Positions 1 through 7,423 of a stretch of DNA of 64,000 bases are shown piece after piece. Made by a program: the position numbers and the translations under genes. Location: contig NZ_BJFL01000024.1 in the NCBI RefSeq assembly GCF_005405885.1, positions 1 through 64,000 of the forward strand. The letters run 5' to 3'. Below the pieces are notes generated by a model. It was not told where the DNA came from. It saw nothing but the letters and a program-made list of their open reading frames with translations, and did not search any database. Position 1 is the stretch's first letter. The number at the start of each line of letters is the position of its first letter. Origin of the DNA: Gandjariella thermophila. Lineage in GTDB: Bacteria; Actinomycetota; Actinomycetes; Mycobacteriales; Pseudonocardiaceae.

Positions 1-105
1 AAGAACTGGAAGATACTTGCCACCGGCTTTCGAGGGCGCCTCGCCGAGCTTCCGAATGTCATCCGAATCGTCACCGCACTGGAGTTCTACCGACTTGGCT
101 GGTAA
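1..105 (+). pseudogene. DDE transposase, C-terminal fragment
   Basis: The frame is open from the first base and ends with TAA at 103-105, giving 34 residues. The fragment carries the K-N-W-K-I-L and A-L-E-F-Y-R-L-G-W ending typical of the C-terminus of IS5-like (DDE_Tnp_4) transposases. Only the last tenth of such a protein lies in the window, so it cannot be said whether the element is intact to the left. No clear terminal inverted repeat was identified after the stop. The neighbouring gene begins inside open coding sequence right after this tail, so the element probably inserted into that gene or replaced its 5' end. Family placement rests on recalled motif similarity. Confidence 0.6.
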
Positions 106-158
106 GGGCTCTGAATAACGCTCTCAAGGTCCCGCACCCGTATCAGCCCGGCGGTCAG

Positions 159-1205
159 GTGTTCATCGCCACGTTCACGGTGCCGAAGGCCACGTGCGGC
201 GCGGTGCTGAGTATCCACTGCGCGGAGCTTGGCACCACCGGTGTCCGGGAGGCCGTCCTGATGGCCGAAATCGGGTGGCAGAACTGGATACGGCCGCACC
301 CGTACGCACCCGAGATCAGCCGTCTCCCCTACCACGCGGGTGACGACCCGTCCTGGGACGCGAGGTTCGCCGGTCATCCGCTGAGCCGGGCGCGGGCCTG
401 GGCCCACCACGTCGTGCGCACCGCCTCGGTCGACCCGCGTTTCGCTGCCCTGCCACCGTTCCAACTCCCGACAGCCGAAGCCCAGTCGGCCCCGCCGCCC
501 GAGCCGCCGGTGGAGGTCGGAAGCACGCTGACGACGGTGTTGCTCGGCCTACCAATCGGCGGTTACCTGCCGTTGTGGTTGAGCAATCAGGACGTCGCAT
601 TCGTCCGGCTCGTTGAGCCCGAGTCCCTGTGGACGCGGCTGGGGATGGGCTCGGTCGGCCGGTCGCCGCTGGCGGAGAACTGGTACCGGGAGACGGCACT
701 GTACAGCCTGGGCAGCGGCACGTTGCTGCTGCCCGGCCGGTACCGGGACGACAGGGGCGGCATTCCGGTGCAACAGGTCGCGGTCGCACCGGTCAGCCCG
801 GAGGAGGCTGCCGCCGCGGCGACGGAGGACGCGGTACTGGAGACGTTCCGCTGGCTGGGCCAGGTGGCGCTGCAGGCATCGCAAAGGGATGAGGCTGTGG
901 CGGTGACGCCTGGCGGACACCAGATGTACGGCAGGCCGGTCGTACTGCTCAAAGTTGTCGACCGCACGTCACTCGTCCTGGCCAGACCCGCCCCGGTGGG
1001 TGCCCCGTTGTGGCGGGACAACATCCCCGCCGACTACGAGCCCACTGCCGACGACCAGTGGTCGATGGTCGCCCCGGCATCCGAGGAGACCATGAAGGCT
1101 GGCGGCCTACTCACCAGGTTCGCCGTTTCCACCTGGTCGGTTCGACCGACGGAGCTGGCACTGTCCTTCGGCCGAGACCACCCAGGAGGCGATGCAGCGC
1201 GATAG
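159..1205 (+). CDS. Protein of unknown function, probably 5'-truncated
   Basis: From a GTG at 159 this reads 348 residues that I do not recognise. The same frame stays open and coding-like back to about 108, directly after the transposase tail, with no usable start codon. The original 5' end has therefore probably been lost and the GTG is only the first possible start. The N-terminal third (to about residue 105) looks like one globular domain rich in aromatic residues. A proline-rich linker follows near residues 105-120, then a second domain. No signal peptide or membrane segment is evident. The 3' end overlaps the ADP-ribosylglycohydrolase start at 1192, which suggests co-transcription with it. 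Whether the shortened protein is made is unknown. Confidence 0.5.
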   Translation: MFIATFTVPKATCGAVLSIHCAELGTTGVREAVLMAEIGWQNWIRPHPYAPEISRLPYHAGDDPSWDARFAGHPLSRARAWAHHVVRTASVDPRFAALPPFQLPTAEAQSAPPPEPPVEVGSTLTTVLLGLPIGGYLPLWLSNQDVAFVRLVEPESLWTRLGMGSVGRSPLAENWYRETALYSLGSGTLLLPGRYRDDRGGIPVQQVAVAPVSPEEAAAAATEDAVLETFRWLGQVALQASQRDEAVAVTPGGHQMYGRPVVLLKVVDRTSLVLARPAPVGAPLWRDNIPADYEPTADDQWSMVAPASEETMKAGGLLTRFAVSTWSVRPTELALSFGRDHPGGDAAR

Positions 1206-2571
1206 GCGGCGATTCACCACTGATCCCGCGAGGATGGCAGGCGTGACGGACGGTTGGAAGCCGAGCAAGGAGGATCTCGAGGCGATCGAGATCCTCGAGA
1301 AGTTCCACGAGGAACGCAAGAAGAATCCCGTGGAGGAAATTTCGCTTCCGCCTGGGCAGGACTTCCTCATCGGGTACGACAGCAAGGGACGCAAGCTGTA
1401 CGTTGACGATGACAAGGAGGAGGGCCCAGCGGGCGAGTTCTCGCGTCCGCGCTCGGCGTCCGATCGTCCCAGCGCCAGGGCTTCGACGACGGCAGTGCCC
1501 TACCGAGATCGCGTGTTGGGCTCACTCCTGGCTGGCGCGGTCGGTGACGCCCTGGGCGCTCCGGTCGAAGGTCTGCCTATGGAAAACATCCGGCAGCTCT
1601 ACGGTCCTGAGGGCATTACCGAATTCAAACCGGCGTTCGGGGTTGGACCCGGTCTGATCACCGACGACACCCAGATGACCCTGTTCACATTGGAGGGACT
1701 GATCCGGGCCCATGTGAAGCAACGAAATTTCGGCACCGTGGACGTTCCCGCTGTCGTGCACAGGGCCTACCTCCGCTGGCTGCGGACCCAGACGCCGCCG
1801 CCGAAAACGGAGCCCACGTACCTACCCGGCGACGGCTGGCTGATCACCAACCGGGCGCTGCATCGCCGCAGGGCGCCCGGCAGGACCTGCATGACGGCGC
1901 TGCGCGCGACCCGCGACGGCGAGCAGTTCGGCACGTTCGAGCATCGTCTCAACGACTCCAAGGGCAACGGCGGGGTCATGCGCGCCGCTCCGGTCGCGCT
2001 GTGGCCGGGCGACGTACGCGAGGTCTTCGAGCTGGCAGCCCGCACCGCCGCTATCACGCACAGCCATCCCAGCGGCTACCTCTCCGCCGGCACCCTCGCC
2101 GTCATCGTGCACCAACTCCTGGCCGGCGCCGACCTCCGCGCCGCGATCGCCACGGCCCACTCGATCCTGCTGCGCTGGGACGGCCACGAGGAACAGGCCC
2201 GCGCGCTGGACGCGGCCATCGACCTGGCCTCCGCCGGACGGCCGACCCCGGAGCAGATCGCCGAACGGCTCGGCGGCGGCTGGGTCGGCGAGGAAGCACT
2301 CGCCATCGGCGTGTGCGCCGCGCTCTGCACCGACAACCTCACGGACGCTCTGATCGTCGCCGTGAACCACTCCGGCGACAGCGACTCCACCGGCGCGGTG
2401 TGCGGCAACATCGTCGGCGCCCACTACGGCCCTGCCGCCATCCCCGAATCCTGGCTCGCCACCCTGGAACTCCGGGACGTCATCGAGACCATCACCCGCG
2501 ACGCCGTCCGCGAGTTCGGTCCCGAACCACCGTCCACACCAGACTGGTACCAGCGCTACCCGGGTTGGTGA
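1192..2571 (+). CDS. ADP-ribosylglycohydrolase (DraG/ARH family) with N-terminal extension
   Basis: ARH-family enzymes remove ADP-ribose from proteins, nucleic acids or small molecules using two bound metal ions. The ARH fold begins near residue 104 (RDRVLGSLLAGAVGDALG). The metal-binding motifs are T157-D158-D159-T160 and D396-S-D398-S in the C-terminal NHSGDSDSTGA block. The first 100 residues are a charged extension, which ARH enzymes usually lack. The ATG at 1192 overlaps the upstream gene by 14 bp. A GTG at 1243, preceded by an AGGA-type ribosome site, is an alternative start giving 442 residues. The last 210 bp recur as a separate fragment at 4702-4911, which indicates local duplication and loss. 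The substrate is unknown. Confidence 0.85.
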   Translation: MQRDRRRFTTDPARMAGVTDGWKPSKEDLEAIEILEKFHEERKKNPVEEISLPPGQDFLIGYDSKGRKLYVDDDKEEGPAGEFSRPRSASDRPSARASTTAVPYRDRVLGSLLAGAVGDALGAPVEGLPMENIRQLYGPEGITEFKPAFGVGPGLITDDTQMTLFTLEGLIRAHVKQRNFGTVDVPAVVHRAYLRWLRTQTPPPKTEPTYLPGDGWLITNRALHRRRAPGRTCMTALRATRDGEQFGTFEHRLNDSKGNGGVMRAAPVALWPGDVREVFELAARTAAITHSHPSGYLSAGTLAVIVHQLLAGADLRAAIATAHSILLRWDGHEEQARALDAAIDLASAGRPTPEQIAERLGGGWVGEEALAIGVCAALCTDNLTDALIVAVNHSGDSDSTGAVCGNIVGAHYGPAAIPESWLATLELRDVIETITRDAVREFGPEPPSTPDWYQRYPGW

Positions 2572-2590
2572 CCGAAGCGACGCGCCAGCG

Positions 2591-2782
2591 TCACGGCCGG
2601 GGCGGTAGCGGATGACGCGACCGGCGGCCAGCAGCTTCTCCCGAACGGCTCCACGGATCGAGGAGCTGTTGGTCGACCAGGTCGCGGTCAGTGCGCCAGT
2701 CCGCGTCGGCGTGCCCGAGGAAGAGGTCGGCCACCTCTGCGTGCGTTCGCCAGGTTCGAGGGCGACGACCGTCAGGTTTGCC
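2591..2782 (-). other. Coding-like remnant downstream of the DUF397 gene
   Basis: Between the ARH gene and the DUF397 gene the minus strand has an open frame of about 63 codons ending at TGA 2593-2591. Its composition is coding-like, with G/C third positions and a balanced stretch containing AEVADLFLGHADADW. It has no start codon or ribosome site and begins just after the DUF397 stop in another frame. It is best read as the tail of a lost gene. No family is recognised. Confidence 0.25.
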
Positions 2783-2783
2783 C

Positions 2784-3008
2784 TCAGACGTCGAGGCGAC
2801 CGCGCTTGACCCGCACGATCAACGACCGCCACGCGGAAGCGGTGAAGGCGAGGATGGGGCTCGTTGCGCCGAGTTTGGAGTCGCGCACGCCGACCCAGCC
2901 CGAGACGTCCTCGGTGATCTCGACGCAGTTCTGTCCCTGGCCGGTCCGGGTGGATGTTCGCCAGTTGGCGGCTTCGGCAAGGGCGGCGAGGGCGTCCTCT
3001 CGGTTCAC
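2784..3008 (-). CDS. DUF397 domain protein
   Basis: This is a 74-residue protein with the hallmarks of DUF397: a W-R-T-S opening near residue 16, a conserved C-V-E segment, V-R-D-S-K near residue 43, and the ending F-T-A-S-A-W-R near residue 60. DUF397 proteins occur almost only in actinomycetes, usually next to an XRE/DUF5753 regulator, and at least some act as partners or antagonists of that regulator. Here the GTG start at 3008 overlaps the regulator's TGA by four bases (GTGA), so the two are translationally coupled. The order is regulator then DUF397. The target of the pair is unknown. Confidence 0.9.
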   Translation of the reverse strand: MNREDALAALAEAANWRTSTRTGQGQNCVEITEDVSGWVGVRDSKLGATSPILAFTASAWRSLIVRVKRGRLDV

Positions 3009-3880
3009 GATCCGATCTCCTCTGCGATCCGGGCGATGAACGCCGGTGCATGCTCCGGCTTGATCGCCTGGACCTGCAAGCGTCTCAATGCCTGCCGGTA
3101 CTCGTCGATCTCGGCCGGCTCCTCGTAGTAGACACCGCGGAGTCGGGTCTGAACGTAGACGGTGCCCGGGTCGCCGACCAGGTCCAGTGGGAAGTCCAAC
3201 ACCGTGAAGGTGCCGTCCAGCCCGCCGTGCGCGCCGGCGGCCGCCGGGAGCACCTGCACCGTGATGGTCGGGCGTTCGGCAAGGTGCACCAGGCGGTCGA
3301 GCTGGGCGCGCATCACGTCCGGCCCGCCGACGACGCGCCGGAGCGCCGCTTCATCGAGCACGGACCAGATCCGCAGCGGTTCGGGTTCGCGGTCGAGCGC
3401 GCTCTGCCGGGCCATCCGGAGGTCGACCCGGCGCCGCACCTCGGCGTCGGGCAGTTCCGGGTACGCCGCGAGGATCAGCGCGCGGGCGTACTCGGGCGTC
3501 TGGAACAGGCCGGGCACCACCAGGGCGTCATAGGACTGCACGTCGCGCGCCCAGGCCTCCAGCCCGAGGTAGAGGTCGAACCAGTCCGGCTCGGCGCCCT
3601 TGAAGACGGGCGTCTTCCACCAGTCCTTGCCCTTCTTCGCGCTGCGCAGCAGTTCCCGGAATGCTTCCTTGCGGTCGCCGACGCCGTACAGGTCGAGCAA
3701 CGCGTCGCTCTCCAGCGCGGACGGCAGGTTGCGGCCGGTTTCCAGATGCGAGAGGTGGGAGACGTTGCAGTCCAACACCTCGGCCAACTCCTGACGCGAC
3801 TTGCCGCTCTGCTCGCGCAGCCGCCGCAGCGTGAAAGCGATCCAGCGCTTGATCGCCGTTGGACTGCCAGTCGTCGCCAC
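3005..3880 (-). CDS. XRE-family regulator with DUF5753 ligand/partner domain
   Basis: A 291-residue DNA-binding regulator. An XRE helix-turn-helix spans about residues 8-65 (RRLREQSGKSRQELAEVL then NVSHLSHLETGR), followed by a DUF5753 domain to the C-terminus (ALVVPGLFQTPEYARALI). The frame is open further upstream, but GTG at 3880 was chosen because GGAGG lies eight bases before it and family members usually start at this point. It is coupled by a four-base overlap to the downstream DUF397 gene. The intergenic region in front of it holds a 28-bp inverted repeat at 3946-3973 suited to a dimeric regulator, and two small genes start on the other side. Confidence 0.88.
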   Translation of the reverse strand: MATTGSPTAIKRWIAFTLRRLREQSGKSRQELAEVLDCNVSHLSHLETGRNLPSALESDALLDLYGVGDRKEAFRELLRSAKKGKDWWKTPVFKGAEPDWFDLYLGLEAWARDVQSYDALVVPGLFQTPEYARALILAAYPELPDAEVRRRVDLRMARQSALDREPEPLRIWSVLDEAALRRVVGGPDVMRAQLDRLVHLAERPTITVQVLPAAAGAHGGLDGTFTVLDFPLDLVGDPGTVYVQTRLRGVYYEEPAEIDEYRQALRRLQVQAIKPEHAPAFIARIAEEIGS

Positions 3881-3945
3881 GTTGCTGCCTCCACCTCCGG
3901 GGATCTCCGAGTGCCCGCCAAAGCCACCCGATCGGGCCATGGATT

Positions 3946-3973
3946 GTATCGCGTTACCTATGTAACGTGATAC
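3946..3973. promoter_or_regulatory. Inverted-repeat operator in the divergent XRE promoter region
   Basis: Two 12-bp arms, GTATCGCGTTAC and GTAACGTGATAC, flank a 4-base centre (ctat) and differ from perfect symmetry at one position. The site lies between the XRE/DUF397 pair on the minus strand and the two small genes on the plus strand, and is AT-richer than its surroundings. It probably binds the XRE protein and controls both directions. Binding is inferred, not shown. Confidence 0.65.
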
Positions 3974-4154
3974 TTGACCGGAGATCATCGCTCCGGATCA
4001 CGGTAGTACCGCCAGGACCGCCGATCGGACGCTCCCCAGTCCTTCCCCGCCGAGCGGTGGTTCCTGGCATCCACGACTGGCGGTGGCCCGGCGCGGACCC
4101 CGAAACGGGCCGGGCCACCGCCGTCCACGGACACGGCAGAACTCGGGGGTGCGG

Positions 4155-4367
4155 ATGGACGGCAACCCACGGCGGATCGCGTGCCGGGACCAGGACGGCC
4201 GGCGCGCGGAGTTGGAGGTGTCGGCGCTCGGCGACCATCGCGTCGGGTTACGGGTGCCGACCGGCGAGCGCTACGAACTCGAAGCGCTGGAGGGCGTGGG
4301 CCGGCTGCGGGCCGGCCTGCGGGACAAGCTGATCGAGAGTGCGCTGGCCAAGCGGGAGTACCGGTGA
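4155..4367 (+). CDS. Small protein of unknown function
   Basis: A 70-residue charged protein starting at ATG 4155, with GGGGG five bases upstream. A GTG at 4149 is also possible. It reads like a small beta-rich domain (RRAELEVSALGDHRVGLRVP) ending in a helical, lysine/arginine-rich tail. It has no membrane segment or signal. Its stop overlaps the next start by four bases (GTGA), so the two small genes form a coupled pair transcribed divergently from the XRE/DUF397 pair. Similar short genes often sit beside such regulators in actinomycetes, but I cannot name a family or function. Confidence 0.6.
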   Translation: MDGNPRRIACRDQDGRRAELEVSALGDHRVGLRVPTGERYELEALEGVGRLRAGLRDKLIESALAKREYR

Positions 4368-4705
4368 GCGCGGAACATCCGATCGTCGCCAGGATGCGGC
4401 TGCTCCGCCGAATGGGCTTTCACCAGGACTGCATCTACGACGAGTGCTTCGCAACCGTGACGGTCTACTTCTGGCGGGTCTGGCGCGGTGTCCGGGACGC
4501 GGTGCTGGCGTACTCCGCCGACGAGTGCAGCGCGTACCGGGTGTGGGCGGAGGACTTCGACGAGCGGAATCCGTTTGTCGTGGATGCAGATCTGCGCCTC
4601 TGGGGTCGGGTCGGGGACTTTCTCGACGTCACCGCCGAACTGCTGTCGCTGGCGCATCCACGGGCACCCGGGCACTTTCCCAGCGGACAGCCACCGGCGC
4701 GGTGA
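4364..4705 (+). CDS. Small protein of unknown function
   Basis: A 113-residue protein starting at GTG 4364, overlapping the previous stop by four bases. It is rich in aromatic residues (TVTVYFWRVWRGVRDAVLAY) and acidic stretches, and has no signal peptide or transmembrane helix. The last few codons run into sequence identical to the 3' end of the ARH gene, in a different frame. Its natural C-terminus may therefore have been altered by the event that placed the ARH fragment here. No family is recognised; the partner is the 70-residue protein just upstream. Confidence 0.55.
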   Translation: MSAEHPIVARMRLLRRMGFHQDCIYDECFATVTVYFWRVWRGVRDAVLAYSADECSAYRVWAEDFDERNPFVVDADLRLWGRVGDFLDVTAELLSLAHPRAPGHFPSGQPPAR

Positions 4706-4911
4706 ACCACTCCGGCGACAGCGACTCCACCGGTGCGGTGTGCGGCAACATCGTCGGTGCCCACTACAGCCCGGCCGCGATCCCCCGGTCCTTGTTCGAC
4801 ACGCTGGAACTCCGCGAGGTGATCGAGACCCTCGCCCGGGACGCCCTGCGCGAGTTCTGCCCGCAGCCACCGTCCACACCGGACTGGTGCCAACGCTATC
4901 CCGGCTGGTGA
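4702..4911 (+). pseudogene. Detached C-terminal fragment of an ADP-ribosylglycohydrolase
   Basis: These 210 bp encode 69 residues matching, codon for codon, the end of the ARH gene at 2362-2571. The metal-binding NHSGDSDSTGA motif is present and both end in YPGW-stop. The two copies differ mainly by silent or conservative changes, for example GPAAIPES against SPAAIPRS. The N-terminal three-quarters of the enzyme, with its TDDT motif, is missing, so no enzyme can be made. It is the remnant of a tandem paralogue. Confidence 0.85.
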
Positions 4912-4938
4912 TACCCGGACCGCGTTGCCGTCGCCGTC

Positions 4939-5630
4939 TCAGCCGCCGCCGGCGTGGTCGCCGCGGTCGTCGTTCCCACCGTGACCTGAAACGGCTGCGC
5001 GAGCGTCGGCGCCGTAGCGCAGTCCGTCGATGAGCACGTCGACCATGCGTCCGGCGTGGCCGGACCGGTCGTCGTCGGGTCGGCACAGGTTGGCCACCGC
5101 GTGCAGCAGTTCGTTGGGGTCGACGTCGGCGCGGACCTCGCCGGCAGCCGCCGCGGACTCCAGCAGCGAGGCGAGCGCGGGCCGGAGGTGCTGGTCGAAG
5201 TACGCGGGCAGGGCGTCGAAGGCCGGGTCGCCCGAGTGCAGGGCCGCGGCAAGCCCGCGCTTGGTCGCGATGAACCCGGCGTACCGCCGCAGCCAGCGTG
5301 CCAGCGCCTCGCCGGGGGCGTGCTCGGCCGCCAGCACGCGGGCGGCCTCGGCGCAGGCGTCGACCTCGTTCCGGAACACGGCCACGACCAGGTCCGAGCG
5401 CTGCGGGAAGTGGCGATAGATGGTGCCGACGCGGCCCGGGCGGCGATCTGCCGCACCGGGGCGTCCACGCCGGAGACGGCGAACACCGCCTTCGCGGCCT
5501 CGAGCACCGCATCGACGTTGCGTCGCGCGTCGGCGCGCACGCGGCGCGCCGAGCGGCCTGGCGTCTGTGGTGCCTCCGGCATCCCGGGCGTTGCCGGGTC
5601 GCCGCCGCGCTCGATCCGGTTCCCGTCCAC
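4939..5630 (-). pseudogene. TetR-family regulator, single-base frameshift
   Basis: Reading from GTG 5630 (AAGGAG just upstream), the minus strand encodes a TetR DNA-binding domain up to QIAARA near 5430. The frame then shifts by one, and the rest of the helix-turn-helix (VGTIYRHFPQRSDLV) and the ligand domain continue to a TGA at 4939. Restoring one G in the run gccgcgtcgg would rejoin the two parts into a normal protein of about 230 residues. Either the gene is a recent pseudogene or the base is a sequencing error. Its divergent neighbour, the usual target of such regulators, is only an aldo-keto reductase tail. Confidence 0.75.
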
Positions 5631-5654
5631 GCTGCTCCTTCGCTTGAACGCACG

Positions 5655-5840
5655 ATGGCGCACCTCGACGACCTGCTCGCCGGCGCGGAGACCACCCTCG
5701 ACGACGAGATCCTCGACCGGATCGGCGAGATCGTCCCGCCAGGCACCGACGTCGGCACCCTAGACATGGCCTACGTGCCTCCGGCCATCTCCAGCGTGAC
5801 CCTGCGACGTCGCCCGGCCGGCGAGCGCGCCGCGGCCTGA
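5655..5840 (+). pseudogene. Aldo/keto reductase, C-terminal fragment
   Basis: The 61 residues from ATG 5655 match the end of aldo/keto reductases: HLDDLLAGAETTLDDEILDR, then EIVPPGTDVG and a final Y-V-P-P-A-I. A full enzyme has about 320 residues, so roughly 80% including the catalytic Tyr and NADPH-site residues is gone. The coding similarity extends a few codons upstream (E-R-T-M) and then stops against the TetR promoter. This suggests one deletion that joined the TetR leader to the reductase tail. It probably has no function. Confidence 0.7.
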
Positions 5841-5937
5841 GCCGACCACCGACGAGCCGAGGAGGGCGCCCGGCGCCGGAGACCCTCCGGCCGCGTCGCG
5901 CTGCCGGGTGCCGGGGCGACCCGGCACACTGGACGGT

Positions 5938-7344
5938 GTGCGCGCACGCGTCGGACGCCGGTTGCGGACCGCGCCGTTCCGGCCGGTCGCGATGGTCGCC
6001 ACCACGCTGGTCGTGGGGCTGGTCGCGGCGTGTGGCACGACGGTGACCGGGCACCCGACGGCCAGCACGACAGTGGCCGTACGGACGGTCGATCCGGTGT
6101 TCGTGCGCGGCACGGACGGCGGTACGGCCGACCGGCTGGCCGCCACCGTGCTCACCGACCTGCAGGGCTACTGGCGACAGACCTACCCGCGGGTGTTCGG
6201 CCGGCCGTGGCAGGACGTCGCGGGCGGGGTGTACTCGGTCGACTCCGGTGACGCCGCGGCGAAGCCGCCGCCGTGCGCCGACCGCGCCGCCGAGGTGCAG
6301 GGGAACGCCTTCTACTGCCCAGCCGCGGACGCGATCGCCTGGGACCGCGCGGCGCTGCTGCCGGTGCTGCGGGAACGCTTCGGCGACGCCGGCGTGGTGC
6401 TGGTGCTGGCGCACGAGATGGGGCATGCGGTGCAGCACCGGGCCGGGCTCAGCATCGAGGAGCTGCGCGACCATCCCGACCGGTACCCGATGATCCTGGT
6501 CGAGACGATGGCCGACTGCTACGCCGGGGCGGTCGTCCGCTGGGTCACCGACGGCCACGCCCCCGACCTGCGCATGGGACCGCGCGACCTGGACGCCGCG
6601 CTCAGCACGCTGGTCACCTTCCGTGACCCGGTGGGCACCACGGCGTCCGACATGGCCTCACACGGCGACGCCTTCGACCGGGTGGGCGCGTTCCAGGACG
6701 GCTACCAGCGGGGACCAGACCTGTGCGCGGGGATGACCGTGCAGAACCGGCGGTTCACCCAGCAGGAGGTGACCGAACCGGGCGCCCGCACGAACGGCGG
6801 CAACCTCCCGCTCGACCAGCTGCTCGCCGCGATGGGACCGGACCTGGCCGGGTACTTCGGCGGCGTGGTGGCCGGGCTCGGCCGGCGCTGGGCGCCGCCG
6901 CGCGTCCAGCCGACCGGCGCCGAACCCGGCTGCGGCGGCGACCAGGGGCCGGCAGCGTTCTGCCCGGCCCAGGGCGCCATCGACGTGGACATCGCGGGCG
7001 CCGTGCCGCGACTGCACCGGCAGATCGGCGACTACGCGGTGGGCACGCTGGTCGCCAGCCGGTTCGGGCTGGCCGCGCTGGCCGCGGTGGGCCGCCCGGT
7101 GGACGGCGAGGACGCCGGCCGGGGGGCGGTATGCCTGGCCGGCGCGTACACCGGCACGCTACTGGCCCGCCGAAACGGGTTCGCGCTGTCCCCCGGAGAC
7201 CTGGACAAGGCCGTCGAGCTGCTGCTGGGCTACGACTTCGCCGCCCGGGACGTGCACGGGCATCCGGTGCCCACCGGCTACCAGCGGGTGGCGGCCTTCC
7301 GGGCCGGCTTCCAGGGCGGCGCGCGGTCCTGCGGCCTGGGCTGA
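5938..7344 (+). CDS. Zinc metallopeptidase-like lipoprotein (paralogue 1)
   Basis: A 468-residue exported protein. After a basic start there is a hydrophobic stretch ending in LVAAC, a lipobox, so it is probably anchored outside the membrane. The zinc-peptidase motif H159-E160-M-G-H163 is followed by ETMADCYAG, the usual place of the third ligand in neutral zinc metallopeptidases related to PF04228. Further shared blocks are NAFYCP, NGGNLPLDQLL and LSPGDLDKAVELL. GTG 5938 is preferred over an upstream start at 5908 because it leaves a normal signal peptide. It is clearly paralogous to the gene at 9607; the two flank a DUF6114/DUF6230 pair. The substrate is unknown. Confidence 0.8.
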   Translation: MRARVGRRLRTAPFRPVAMVATTLVVGLVAACGTTVTGHPTASTTVAVRTVDPVFVRGTDGGTADRLAATVLTDLQGYWRQTYPRVFGRPWQDVAGGVYSVDSGDAAAKPPPCADRAAEVQGNAFYCPAADAIAWDRAALLPVLRERFGDAGVVLVLAHEMGHAVQHRAGLSIEELRDHPDRYPMILVETMADCYAGAVVRWVTDGHAPDLRMGPRDLDAALSTLVTFRDPVGTTASDMASHGDAFDRVGAFQDGYQRGPDLCAGMTVQNRRFTQQEVTEPGARTNGGNLPLDQLLAAMGPDLAGYFGGVVAGLGRRWAPPRVQPTGAEPGCGGDQGPAAFCPAQGAIDVDIAGAVPRLHRQIGDYAVGTLVASRFGLAALAAVGRPVDGEDAGRGAVCLAGAYTGTLLARRNGFALSPGDLDKAVELLLGYDFAARDVHGHPVPTGYQRVAAFRAGFQGGARSCGLG

Positions 7345-7423
7345 GGCGAATGTCCCTGTCGCCACGGTGTGGCGTCGTTGGCGACCCGCGCCGGCCGGCC
7401 TCGCGGCAGGCACTCGCGGACCG

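Noticed and set aside
109-120. Shared CTGAATAACGC at 110-120 and 59869-59879 as ends of one insertion sequence
   Set aside because: Eleven bases only, no transposase or inverted partner near the second site; chance match is likely.
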